Shown: positions 8,647 through 17,043 of the stretch, piece by piece | Layout: each line of letters opens with the position of its first letter | How positions within the stretch are numbered: the first letter of the stretch is position 1 | NCBI RefSeq assembly: GCF_001748085.1 | Contig: NZ_BBZK01000003.1 | Span: 953,735-1,017,734, forward strand | From: Streptomyces sp. TP-A0874 | GTDB taxonomy: Bacteria; Actinomycetota; Actinomycetes; Streptomycetales; Streptomycetaceae | DNA length: 64,000 nucleotides | Reading direction: 5' to 3' | The notes under the pieces: model-generated | What the model saw: only the letters and a program-made list of their open reading frames with translations | What the model was told of the DNA's origin: nothing | The model's database searches: none | Position numbers and translations under genes: made by a program

Positions 8647-9963
8647 TCAGACGCTGTTTCCGAGCGCCGTCGTGGCCGGTGCCTGGGCGGCCGGCTCGAC
8701 GACCGCCCGCGCCGGGCCCTCCGCGATCGGGTGGACGGTCACCGTGAGGGCGGCGTCGGCCTGGTCCCCGGGGACCCGGGCGGGAGGCGGTGTCACCGCG
8801 CGGACCGCGGTGGTGATGACGCCGTCCGGTTCGCTGGCGGCGGGCGCGCGCTCCGGGATCTCCTCGTCGTTGACGTTGGTGTGGTCAACCGGCTCGCGGC
8901 GCGCCGCGAGCCAGACTCCGCCGCAGACCAGCAGGGCGACCACCGCGACCGCGATCACGCCCCAGTCGCCCTGCTCCGCGAGGAGCGCGGCACCGCCGCC
9001 GACGATCCCGGCCGCCGGAAGCGTCAGCCCCCAGGCGACGAACATCCGGGTCGCCGTGGACCAGCGCACCACACCGCCCTTGCGGCCGAGCCCGGAACCC
9101 ATGATGGCGCCGGAGCAGACCTGGGTGGTGGAGAGGCCGAAGCCGAGGTGCGAGGAGGCCAGGATGACGGTGGCCGCACCCGTCTGGGCGGCGAAGCCCT
9201 GCGGCGGCTGAATGTCGGTGAGGCCCTTGCCCATGGTGCGGATGATGCGCCAGCCACCCAGGTAGGTGCCGAGGGCGATGGCCAGTCCGGCGGAGACGAT
9301 CACCCACACGGGCGGGTCGGCGTTGGGGGCCAGCACACCGCCGGTGATGAGCGCCAGGGTCATCACGCCCATCGTCTTCTGGGCGTCGTTGGTGCCGTGC
9401 GCCAGCGAGACCAGGGCGGCGGAGGCGATCTGCCCCGCGCGGTAGCCCTTTGCGGTGTCCTCGTCGCTCCGGTTCCGGGCCATCCGGTAGGTGAGCCGGG
9501 TGGCGGCCATCGCGGCCACCCCGGCCACCAGCGGCGCGGCGAGGGCCGGGATGAGCACCTTCATCAGGACGACGTCGTGGTGGACCCCGCCGAGCCCGAC
9601 GGAGAAGATCGTCGCCCCGATCAGCCCGCCGTACAGTGCGTGCGAGGAGCTGGAGGGGAGGCCGAGCAGCCAGGTCAGCAGGTTCCAGATGATGGCGCCG
9701 ACGAGCCCGGCGAAGATCACTTCGGGTCGGATGCCGGTGCTCTCGTCGATGATCCCGCCGGAGATGGTTCTGGCGACCTCCACCGAGAGGAACGCGCCGA
9801 CGAGGTTGAGGACCGCCGACATCGCCACCGCCGCCTTGGGCTTGAGGGCCCCGGTGGAAATGGTGGTCGCCATGGCGTTGGCGGTGTCATGGAAGCCGTT
9901 CGTAAAGTCGAACACCAGGGCCGTGATGATCACGACTCCGATGAGCAGCGTTAGGTGTTCCAT
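8647..9963 (-). CDS. pitH: Inorganic phosphate transporter, Pit family
   Basis: A 438-residue integral membrane carrier of the low-affinity Pit family, moving metal-phosphate complexes with protons. The duplicated family signature is present: FDFTNGFHDTANAMATTI near the N-terminus and LAHGTNDAQKTMGVM in the second half, with GLPSSSSHALYGG following the first. The C-terminus carries a hydrophilic Pro/Ala-rich tail of about 90 residues. A PHO box lies 50 bases upstream, and the locus corresponds to S. coelicolor pitH2, reported to be PhoP-controlled. Confidence 0.94.
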   Translation of the reverse strand: MEHLTLLIGVVIITALVFDFTNGFHDTANAMATTISTGALKPKAAVAMSAVLNLVGAFLSVEVARTISGGIIDESTGIRPEVIFAGLVGAIIWNLLTWLLGLPSSSSHALYGGLIGATIFSVGLGGVHHDVVLMKVLIPALAAPLVAGVAAMAATRLTYRMARNRSDEDTAKGYRAGQIASAALVSLAHGTNDAQKTMGVMTLALITGGVLAPNADPPVWVIVSAGLAIALGTYLGGWRIIRTMGKGLTDIQPPQGFAAQTGAATVILASSHLGFGLSTTQVCSGAIMGSGLGRKGGVVRWSTATRMFVAWGLTLPAAGIVGGGAALLAEQGDWGVIAVAVVALLVCGGVWLAARREPVDHTNVNDEEIPERAPAASEPDGVITTAVRAVTPPPARVPGDQADAALTVTVHPIAEGPARAVVEPAAQAPATTALGNSV

Positions 9964-10001
9964 TCACCCGGACAATCAGTCGGACGGTCAGTGGCACCGC
10001 G

Positions 10002-10034
10002 ACGCTAGGAAGAGATGATGAACAGAAGGTGAAC
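10002..10034 (-). promoter_or_regulatory. PHO box and promoter of pit gene
   Basis: On the minus strand two adjacent 11-base units read GTTCACCTTCT and GTTCATCATCT (plus 10013-10034). They match the Streptomyces PhoP direct-repeat consensus GTTCACC plus four less conserved bases. TAGCGT (plus 10002-10007) follows as a -10 candidate, so the repeats cover the -35 position, the arrangement expected for PhoP activation under phosphate limitation. Confidence 0.88.
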
Positions 10035-10236
10035 ACCCGGCATTGTTGAGGTGTTCTCCTCGAAGTCCCGGCCCGAACCTTGCGTGACGCAGCACTAGCC
10101 GCCGCGGCGGAGGCGGCTCCAGGACCACCCGGAACACCCACCCGCGGGGCTCCGGACACCCCCTGGCCCCTGTCCGGGCCACACCCGTGCTCCGGTCGGG
10201 TGGCCGGCTCCCGCCGGCCCTTCCAGACTGGTGGGG

Positions 10237-11364
10237 ATGCGTCCGCGTACCTCGGCGGCCCTGGCCGCCAGCACCGTGCTCGGTGCCGGAGCCGCCGCGG
10301 TGGCGGTGGGCCGGTACACGAGCGATGCCGCACTCAACCCCCGGCGGGCCCGGCCGCTACCGGGGGAGCGGAGCCTCACGGTGCACTCCGCCGAGGGCCG
10401 ACGCATCGTGCTGACCCGCAGCCTCACCGCGCTCCGCCCGGGTACCTACGGCCTGGCGGGCGGCGGCGGCCACGCAGTCGTCGGGCCGGTCGTCGAGGAC
10501 GAGCGCCGCGGCGCCGACACCGTCGTCCGCCATCTGGTGCGCGTCAGCCGGGGGCCGATCGAGCCCGGGGCGCGGATGCGGTTCACCCCCCAGGCGTACG
10601 TCGGCGACCCGCTGGACGCGCTGGGCCTGGAGTACCAGGACGTGGAGGTGGCGGGCGAGCTCGGGACGCTGCCCGCCTGGTTCCTGCCGGACGCCCGCAG
10701 CACGTGGATCATCCTGGTGCACGGCTACGGCACCACCCGCGAACATCCCATGGTGGTGATGTCCTGCCTGCGCCGCTGGCGGTTCCCGATGCTGGCCCCG
10801 GCCTACCGCGGGGATCCGGGGGCACCTCCGGCTCCGGACGGTCTGAACCGGCTGGGCGGAGCCGAGTGGCACGACCTCGAACACGTCCTCGCCGAGGCCG
10901 TGCGGCAGGGTGCGGAGCGCGTGGTGCTGTACGGCTGGTCCACCGGCGCCGGCATGGCGCTGCACACCGCCACCCGCTCGGCCTACCGGGAGCGGGTCGC
11001 CGGACTCATCCTCGACTCGCCGGTGCTGGACCGGCCGGCCACGCTCCGCGCCCTGATCGCGGCCGGGCACACCCCCAGGCCGCTGCTGCCGCTGGCAGTC
11101 CGGGCCGCCCAGGGCCGCCTCGGGCCGGAACCGGAGTACCTCTCCCGCGCCTACGACCCGGCGGAGCTGACCGTGCCGACCCTGCTCCTGCACGGCCCGG
11201 ACGACCGGGTGGCCTCCTGGGAGCCCTCCCGCGAGCTGGCGGCCGCCCGGCCCGACCTGGTCAGCCTCCACCAGGTGCGGCAGGCTCCGCACGGCGCGAT
11301 GTGGAACGCCGATCCGGTCGGTTACCAGGAGGCCCTGCGGCGGTTCCTGACCCCGCTGATGTGA
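10237..11364 (+). CDS. Alpha/beta hydrolase, N-terminally anchored
   Basis: About 375 residues. An N-terminal hydrophobic segment (AALAASTVLGAGAAAVAVG) looks like a signal anchor. The hydrolase fold follows: oxyanion motif HGYGTTREHP, nucleophile elbow GWSTGAG, acid in LLHGPDDRVA and catalytic His in APHGAMW. It resembles peptidase S9/prolyl oligopeptidase-like Streptomyces proteins, probably an esterase or lipase; the substrate is unknown. GTG 10231 is an alternative start two codons earlier. Confidence 0.8.
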   Translation: MRPRTSAALAASTVLGAGAAAVAVGRYTSDAALNPRRARPLPGERSLTVHSAEGRRIVLTRSLTALRPGTYGLAGGGGHAVVGPVVEDERRGADTVVRHLVRVSRGPIEPGARMRFTPQAYVGDPLDALGLEYQDVEVAGELGTLPAWFLPDARSTWIILVHGYGTTREHPMVVMSCLRRWRFPMLAPAYRGDPGAPPAPDGLNRLGGAEWHDLEHVLAEAVRQGAERVVLYGWSTGAGMALHTATRSAYRERVAGLILDSPVLDRPATLRALIAAGHTPRPLLPLAVRAAQGRLGPEPEYLSRAYDPAELTVPTLLLHGPDDRVASWEPSRELAAARPDLVSLHQVRQAPHGAMWNADPVGYQEALRRFLTPLM

Positions 11365-11472
11365 AACGCCCGCCCGGCGCACCGCCGCCGCCCGGCCACG
11401 GAACACCCGGAGCGAAATCGATTGCGGGCGTCCCGATTGGGCTTTCGGGCCGTCACCGGCAACACTGCTCCT

Positions 11473-12939
11473 GTGACGTCCCGTACACCACGCGACTCCA
11501 GACTCCAACTCGTCCCGCGACGACCGATCGCCGCCGCTCGCCAGGCGGTGACCACACGGCGACAACGTCCGGGGACCCCAGCCTGGGGGGCTTCGGCCCC
11601 CCGCCCTCCCGCGGGGACACCCGCCTTGGCGGAGCTGGCCCGGCAGGCCCGGGCCGGGCTCGCCGACGCGGTGCGGATCGCCCGGTGGGCGAACGACGGG
11701 TCAGGCGGGGGCACCAGGCTCCGCCCGGGCAGCGTCGGTTCGCTCCTCGACCAGGCGGCCGAACGCGCCGCCACCGACCTCGGGGCGACCGCCGCCGAGG
11801 TGCGCGCGGCATGGGACCGGGCGCGGTTGGCCGGGCTGGTGGAACTGCACGGCGACACCGCCAGACCCGGCTGGCGGCTGATGGTCTGGGACAGCGACGA
11901 CACCGCGGTGCTGCGGGGCTGGGTCGCCCTCTTCGACGCCTGGTCGATCGCCCGTCCCGCCCCGGCCGCCTTCGCCCCCACGCTCGTCGCCGAAGTCGTC
12001 GAAGCGGTCCCCCAACTCCTCTCCCTGCTCCAGCTCTCGGACGGCCCGGTGCTCATCCCGGCCCTCCAGGACCTCCTCGAACAGCGCGTCGCCGAACTGC
12101 ACACCGAACGCTGCGAGGTGCCGTACGAGGCCCTCGACGGCCCCTCGGTCGAGGCGGGGCACAGCCTCCCCGCCGACGGGCCGACGCACCCCCAGGAACT
12201 CGGCAGCATCGGCGGACCACCCCCGCCCGCACTGCTCAACTGGGTCCTCGACAGCCTCGCCTCGGTGGGCGCGCTCACCTTCGAGGACGGGCAGGCGACC
12301 CTGACCCCGCTCGGCAACTGGGCGGTCTGGGTCAAGCTGGAGCAGATCTGCGTGGCGGCCCAGAGCCCCGCGGGGAACATCGAGCAGTCGGCCCCCGAGA
12401 TGCTGCGCGGCTGTTCCCGACTCACCCCCGGCCCGGCCCGCGCCGAGTACCGGGCCTGGCTGGCGGCCCGGCCGGTCGGCAGCGCCGTCACCGAACTCCT
12501 GGACGCCGCCCGTGGAGAGGACGCCCTGCTGCGCGGCCTCGCCTTCGAGGCGCTGCGGGTGGTGGGGGCACCGGCCGAGACCGCGGTCCGGAGCGCCACC
12601 GACGACCCCTACCTGCGGCCGTACGCACTGCTGTGGCTGGCGGAGCAGGAAGGCGGCGACCCGGACGACAGCCCCGAGGTGCTCACCCGGGAGGAGGCCA
12701 CCTGGCTCTGGGTGGACACCGCCGCCGCGGTGCTGGACCACGGCGACGCGCAACTGCTCGTGCGGCACCTCGACTCCGCGGTGCAGGGCACCGTCCCGGC
12801 GCTGCTTGAGGAGGTGCGCGCGGTAGGCCACCCGCGCACCGTGCAGGTACTGGTGGCCCTGGCCGCGGCACATCCCGATCCCGCGCTCGCCAAGGCGGTG
12901 CGCCGAGCGGCCTTCCAGGTGCACACCGGCGAAGCCTGA
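11473..12939 (+). CDS. Conserved hypothetical protein with helical C-terminal repeats
   Basis: A 488-residue soluble protein with no recognised catalytic motif. The first 60 residues are Arg/Pro-rich and probably disordered. The middle is helical, and the C-terminal third (from about residue 340) has short Ala/Leu/Val helices spaced like HEAT repeats, ending in LVALAAAHPDPALAKAVRR. Such proteins are widespread in Streptomyces without assigned function. GTG 11473 is preferred over TTG 11422, which would add 17 residues; neither has a good ribosome site. Confidence 0.7.
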   Translation: MTSRTPRDSRLQLVPRRPIAAARQAVTTRRQRPGTPAWGASAPRPPAGTPALAELARQARAGLADAVRIARWANDGSGGGTRLRPGSVGSLLDQAAERAATDLGATAAEVRAAWDRARLAGLVELHGDTARPGWRLMVWDSDDTAVLRGWVALFDAWSIARPAPAAFAPTLVAEVVEAVPQLLSLLQLSDGPVLIPALQDLLEQRVAELHTERCEVPYEALDGPSVEAGHSLPADGPTHPQELGSIGGPPPPALLNWVLDSLASVGALTFEDGQATLTPLGNWAVWVKLEQICVAAQSPAGNIEQSAPEMLRGCSRLTPGPARAEYRAWLAARPVGSAVTELLDAARGEDALLRGLAFEALRVVGAPAETAVRSATDDPYLRPYALLWLAEQEGGDPDDSPEVLTREEATWLWVDTAAAVLDHGDAQLLVRHLDSAVQGTVPALLEEVRAVGHPRTVQVLVALAAAHPDPALAKAVRRAAFQVHTGEA

Positions 12940-13054
12940 CCGGTACCGCCCGGGCCGGCGGAGCCTTGCGGCTTCGCCGGCTCCGGTACGACCGGCCGCG
13001 GTGGCATCGGCCGCCGAGGCCCCACCGGTCGAGCTCGGACGGGTGGCCTGGCGC

Positions 13055-13465
13055 TCAGCCCGGGGTGCTCGGCGCGTAGGTACCGAAGCTCCAGAGGTTC
13101 CCCTCCAGGTCCCGGGCCAGGTAGTCCCGTCCGCCGTACTCCTTGTCCCCGGGCGGGGCCAGGATCTCCACGCCGCTGGCCTGAGCGTGCAGGTAGTGCG
13201 CGTCCACGTCCTCGACCACGACGTAGACGCCGGTGGGCCCGGCACCGCTCATGACTTCGGCGAACTGCCCCCGCTTCGACCTGGTGCCGAGCATCACCAC
13301 GCCGTTCCCGTAGGCCAACTCGGCGTGCGCCACGACCCCGTCCGCACCCTCGTACACGGCCACCTCGGTGAACCGGAAGGCCCTCTTGAGCTGTTCCAAC
13401 GCGGCCCTCGCGTCGGTGTAAAGCAGTGTCGGGCAGATCGTCGGCCGACTTCCGGCTCCCGCCAT
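13055..13465 (-). CDS. VOC-family (glyoxalase/bleomycin-resistance-like) protein
   Basis: A 136-residue protein of the vicinal oxygen chelate fold with two beta-alpha-beta-beta-beta modules. The C-terminal RDYLARDLEGNLWSFGTYAP is the classic second-module ending and supplies a metal-ligand Glu. The first module carries LLYTDARAALEQLKRAF. ATG 13465 is chosen because the family homology begins there and AGGAGGAG lies 8 bases upstream. Substrate unknown; such proteins range from lyases to antibiotic-binding proteins. Confidence 0.8.
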   Translation of the reverse strand: MAGAGSRPTICPTLLYTDARAALEQLKRAFRFTEVAVYEGADGVVAHAELAYGNGVVMLGTRSKRGQFAEVMSGAGPTGVYVVVEDVDAHYLHAQASGVEILAPPGDKEYGGRDYLARDLEGNLWSFGTYAPSTPG

Positions 13466-13600
13466 GCGGACCACTCCTCCTCGCGCCCGGCTCCGATGCT
13501 CCGATTCGACCCCCGGGCGGCCGGATACCCCTGCCGCCACGCCGGGAGCGGGCGAGGCAGCCCCCCGGACGCCCCGGGGAAATCCGGTTGCCGCCCCCGG

Positions 13601-13636
13601 TAGACTCACCGCATGCTCTCAATCTTCGTGCACTAG
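13601..13636 (+). CDS. Seven-codon leader ORF with its own -10 element
   Basis: TAGACT at 13601-13606 is followed by six bases and then ATG CTC TCA ATC TTC GTG CAC TAG (13613-13636), encoding MLSIFVH. The spacing puts the transcription start on the A of the ATG, so the peptide would be read from a leaderless mRNA. The ABC-F gene starts 105 bases further on. ABC-F genes in other bacteria are often attenuated through translated leader peptides, so a similar role is proposed. A small hairpin follows the stop codon (about 13637-13652). Confidence 0.5.
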
Positions 13637-13740
13637 ACGGCGTCGAACGCCGGCCCGCCGCTGCCGTGACGCAGCTGTGCCGGGCGGCGCACCCTCTGGT
13701 CCGCCCAAGAGACGCCCGAAACTGCCCTGGAGCCCTTCCC

Positions 13741-15339
13741 GTGATCACCGCAACCGGCCTTGAGCTGCGCGCCGGCGCCCGACTCCTCATCGAGTCGGCT
13801 TCTTTCCGCATCGCCAGGGGCGACCGTATCGGCCTGGTGGGCCGCAACGGCGCCGGAAAGACCACCCTCACCAAGATCCTGGCGGGTGAGGGCACCCCGG
13901 CCGCAGGATCGGTGACCCGGACCGGCGGCGTCGGATACCTCCCGCAGGACCCGCGCACCGGGGACCTGGAGGTGCTCGCCCGGGACCGGATCCTTTCCGC
14001 CCGGGGTCTGGACTCCGTGCTCCGCAAGATGCGGGAGAACGAGGAGCGCATGTCCAGCGGCCAGGGCGGCACCCGCGAGCGGGCGATGCGCAAGTACGAG
14101 CGGCTGGAGACGGAGTTCCTCACCAAGGGCGGATACGCCGCCGAGGCGGAGGCCGCCACCATCGCCGCCAGCCTGGGACTACCCGACCGGGTGCTGGGGC
14201 AGCCGCTGCACACGCTCTCCGGCGGCCAGCGGCGCCGGGTCGAACTGGCCCGGATCCTCTTCTCCGACGCGGACATCCTCCTGCTGGACGAGCCGACCAA
14301 CCACCTCGACGCCGACTCGATCGTCTGGCTGCGTGACTACCTGAAGAGCTACCACGGCGGTTTCGTGGTCATCTCGCACGACATCCAGTTGGTCGAGACG
14401 GTGGTCAACAAGGTCTTCTACCTGGACGCCAACCGCTCGCTCATCGACGTCTACAACATGGGCTGGAAGCAGTACCAGACCCAGCGGGAGGCCGACGAGC
14501 GGCGGCGCAAGCGGGAGCGCGCCAACGCCGAGAAGAAGGCGGCGGCCCTCAACGCCCAGGCCGACAAGATGCGGGCCAAGGCCACCAAGGCCGTCGCCGC
14601 CCAGAACATGGCGCGCCGCGCCGAGCGGCTGCTCTCGGGGCTGGAAGCGGACCGGGCCGCCGACAAGGTGGCGAAGCTCCGCTTCCCCGACCCCGCCCCC
14701 TGCGGGAAGACGCCCCTGGCGGCTGAGGCGCTGTCGAAGTCCTATGGCTCGCTGGAGATCTTCACCGATGTCGACCTGGCCGTCGACCGCGGGGCCCGGG
14801 TGGTCATCCTGGGGCTGAACGGAGCGGGCAAGACCACCCTGCTGAGACTGCTCGCCGGGGTCGAGAAGCCCGACACCGGGGCCGTCACCCCCGGCCACGG
14901 ACTGAAGCTGGGCTACTACGCACAGGAGCACGAGACCCTCGACCCGGATCGCACGGTGCTGGAGAACATGCGTTCCTCGGCTCCGGACCTGGACCTGGTG
15001 GACATCCGGAAGACCCTCGGCTCCTTCCTGTTCTCCGGCGACGACGTGGACAAGCCCGCCGCGGTGCTGTCCGGCGGGGAGAAGACCAGGCTGGCGCTGG
15101 CGACACTGGTGGTCTCCTCGGCCAACGTGCTGCTGCTCGACGAGCCGACGAACAACCTCGACCCGGCGAGCCGTGAGGAGATCCTGGGGGCGCTGCGGCG
15201 CTTCACCGGCGCGGTGGTGCTGGTGACGCACGACGAGGGAGCGGTGGAGGCGCTGCAGCCCGAGCGGGTCATCATGCTGCCGGACGGTGTCGAGGACCTC
15301 TGGAGTCGGGACTACGCCGACCTCGTCGCCCTGGCGTGA
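13741..15339 (+). CDS. ABC-F family ATP-binding protein
   Basis: A 532-residue soluble protein with two ABC ATPase domains and no membrane segment. The first cassette shows GRNGAGKTTL, LSGGQRRRVEL and ILLLDEPTNHLD; the second shows GLNGAGKTTL, LSGGEKTRLAL and VLLLDEPTNNLD. A charged Lys/Arg/Ala helical linker of about 80 residues, the ABC-F P-site tRNA interaction motif, lies between them. Family members act on ribosomes in translation control or antibiotic protection. It is the widely conserved actinobacterial type, so housekeeping is more likely than dedicated resistance. Start is GTG 13741. Confidence 0.93.
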   Translation: MITATGLELRAGARLLIESASFRIARGDRIGLVGRNGAGKTTLTKILAGEGTPAAGSVTRTGGVGYLPQDPRTGDLEVLARDRILSARGLDSVLRKMRENEERMSSGQGGTRERAMRKYERLETEFLTKGGYAAEAEAATIAASLGLPDRVLGQPLHTLSGGQRRRVELARILFSDADILLLDEPTNHLDADSIVWLRDYLKSYHGGFVVISHDIQLVETVVNKVFYLDANRSLIDVYNMGWKQYQTQREADERRRKRERANAEKKAAALNAQADKMRAKATKAVAAQNMARRAERLLSGLEADRAADKVAKLRFPDPAPCGKTPLAAEALSKSYGSLEIFTDVDLAVDRGARVVILGLNGAGKTTLLRLLAGVEKPDTGAVTPGHGLKLGYYAQEHETLDPDRTVLENMRSSAPDLDLVDIRKTLGSFLFSGDDVDKPAAVLSGGEKTRLALATLVVSSANVLLLDEPTNNLDPASREEILGALRRFTGAVVLVTHDEGAVEALQPERVIMLPDGVEDLWSRDYADLVALA

Positions 15340-15380
15340 GCCCTTCGGCTCCTCCGGAGGCCGTGGGCCGGCCGGAGGGC
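15340..15380 (+). terminator. Terminator after ABC-F gene
   Basis: Arms 15340-15349 and 15371-15380 pair over ten bases with one wobble; a perfect inner palindrome CCTCCGGAGG sits at 15351-15360. It directly follows the stop codon. Confidence 0.6.
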
Positions 15381-15422
15381 GTGTCGGCCATGCTCGGACG
15401 GGTTTCCTTGAATCATTCGGCC

Positions 15423-15691
15423 GATCGCCGATCCTTCATCTGGGTGAGTCGAGGTCGTACAGCGGTGCGTCACCGAGAGAACAGCCGGACTTCGTGATCT
15501 TCGGCGCCGCCGTGGTCCGGGTTCCCAGAATGCCGCGATGACCAGTGCGTTTGCTTTTCGATCATGATCGCTCAAGAGAGTTCGATCATTCGGAATTCCG
15601 CGTTCCGCCCATTTTCCCGCGCTGCCTCGCAGGCAAGGTCGTCGTACCTACCTTGCCGAATGGGTGGCCAGGAAGCCCGCTAGGGGTGATC
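15423..15691. promoter_or_regulatory. Cluster of seven GATC sites upstream of gbn
   Basis: GATC occurs at 15423, 15430, 15496, 15560, 15566, 15584 and 15688, including the palindrome CGATCATGATCG at 15559-15570. At about 72 percent GC less than one GATC is expected in this length by base composition. The next gene encodes the GATC-binding nucleoid protein Gbn, so autoregulation is the natural reading. The stretch 15540-15660 is also less GC-rich than its surroundings. No other gene is seen in 15381-15729. Confidence 0.65.
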
Positions 15692-15729
15692 ATGAGAGTC
15701 CAGAGCGCACTTCCTACGAGGAGGCACGG

Positions 15730-15951
15730 GTGGCCGAGACTCTGAAGAAGGGCAGCCGGGTTACCGGCTCCGCGCGCGAAAAGCTCGCGGCTGACCTGAA
15801 GAAGAAGTACGACTCCGGAGCAAGCATCCGGGCGCTGGCCGAGGAAACCGGCCGCTCTTACGGATTCGTCCACCGTATGTTGAGCGAATCGGGAGTGACC
15901 CTCCGCGGCCGCGGTGGCGCCACACGGGGTAAGAAAGCCGCCTCGTCCTGA
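15730..15951 (+). CDS. gbn: GATC-binding nucleoid-associated protein Gbn
   Basis: A 73-residue basic helix-turn-helix protein. The HTH is visible as GASIRALAEETGRSYGFVHRMLSE, split here as IRALAEETGRSYGFVHRM, followed by a basic Gly/Arg/Lys tail. It matches the S. coelicolor SCO1839 product, described as a small nucleoid-associated protein that binds GATC and influences sporulation and antibiotic production. GTG 15730 is chosen because GAGGAGG precedes it; upstream codons in frame do not look coding. Confidence 0.88.
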   Translation: MAETLKKGSRVTGSAREKLAADLKKKYDSGASIRALAEETGRSYGFVHRMLSESGVTLRGRGGATRGKKAASS

Positions 15952-15990
15952 CGTCCTGGTCCTTGGCGGGCCGTCGGTCAGGGGCAGTCG

Positions 15991-16022
15991 CCACCCGGTC
16001 GGCCAGTCGGTCGCCCGGGTGG
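15991..16022. terminator. Hairpin after gbn
   Basis: CCACCCGG (15991-15998) pairs with CCGGGTGG (16015-16022) around a 16-base loop, 40 bases downstream of gbn. A modest terminator candidate. Confidence 0.45.
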
Positions 16023-16100
16023 TTACTGTTCGGTAATGCAGCCTTTCGGTGAAGCACTCCGCCGACCGGGCTGATCGACCGCGGCCCACCGGAGGACCCG

Positions 16101-16886
16101 ATGACTGTGTTGGACCAGGACGGCGTACGGCTCACCGTCGACGACAGCGCGTCCGTCGCCACGGTGACCCTGGCCAACCCCGCGCAGCGGAACGCCCAGA
16201 CGTTCGCGCTGTGGCGGGCGCTGGCCGAGGCGGGACGACGGCTGCCCGGCAGCGTCCGGGTGGTGCTGCTGCGAGCCGAGGGGAAGTCCTTCTCCGCCGG
16301 ACTGCACCGGCAGGCGTTCGAGCCCGACGGCCTGGACGGCGAGCCCTCGATCGGTGACCTCTTGGCCCGGGGTGAGCAGGGGCTGGACGCGGCCCTCGCG
16401 GAGTTCCAGGAGGCCTTCACCTGGTGGCGGCGGACCGACCTGGTCAGCATCGCCGCGGTGCAGGGCCATGCGATCGGCGCCGGTTTCCAACTCGCGCTCT
16501 CCTGCGATCTGCGGGTCTGCGCCGCGGACGTGCGGTTCGCCATGCGGGAGACCGGTCTCGGGCTGGTGCCCGACCTCACCGGCACCCACCCGCTGGTCTC
16601 CCTGGTCGGCTACGGCCGGGCGCTGGAGATCTGCCTCACCGGGCGGTACGTCTCCGGGGAGGAGGCTGAGCGGATCGGCCTGGCCAACCTCGTGGTGCCC
16701 GAGGCCGAGCTGGACGCCGCCGCCCTGGACCTGGCCGCGGCGGTGCTGGCGGCTCCCAGGGACGCCGTGATCGAGACCAAGGCGCTCTTGCGGGGAGCGC
16801 CCGAGCGCTTGTACGACGAACAGCGCGCCGCCGAACGGGCGGCACAGGCCCGGCGCCTGCGCGACCTCGCCGGGCTGGGGGAGTGA
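16101..16886 (+). CDS. Enoyl-CoA hydratase/isomerase family protein
   Basis: A 261-residue crotonase-fold protein. The oxyanion-hole segments are visible: FSAGLHRQAF in the first half and the GHAIGAGFQLALSCDLRV signature in the centre, followed by FAMRETGLGLVPDLTGT. The crotonase acid position carries Glu in MRETG but the second site reads VPDLTGT, so hydratase chemistry is not certain. CGGAGGA precedes ATG 16101. It lies alone between gbn and a long terminator; the fatty-acid or polyketide pathway is not indicated. Confidence 0.87.
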   Translation: MTVLDQDGVRLTVDDSASVATVTLANPAQRNAQTFALWRALAEAGRRLPGSVRVVLLRAEGKSFSAGLHRQAFEPDGLDGEPSIGDLLARGEQGLDAALAEFQEAFTWWRRTDLVSIAAVQGHAIGAGFQLALSCDLRVCAADVRFAMRETGLGLVPDLTGTHPLVSLVGYGRALEICLTGRYVSGEEAERIGLANLVVPEAELDAAALDLAAAVLAAPRDAVIETKALLRGAPERLYDEQRAAERAAQARRLRDLAGLGE

Positions 16887-16935
16887 ACCGGCCTCCGAGC
16901 GGTTCCTCCGCCCGCTAGGGACCTCGCCCGCAAGC

Positions 16936-16984
16936 CCGCAGCCCGCCCGCCGCACGGAGCCCCCGTGCGGCGGGCGGGCTGCGG
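16936..16984. terminator. Long bidirectional terminator
   Basis: A perfect 22-base stem (16936-16957 with 16963-16984) with a 5-base loop lies between the convergent enoyl-CoA hydratase and MFS genes and would serve both. Confidence 0.9.
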
Positions 16985-17043
16985 CCGTCGAGGTGCCCGC
17001 TCCGCCGCCTTGGCAGGAGCGGCGAGGAAACCCGCATCGGAGG

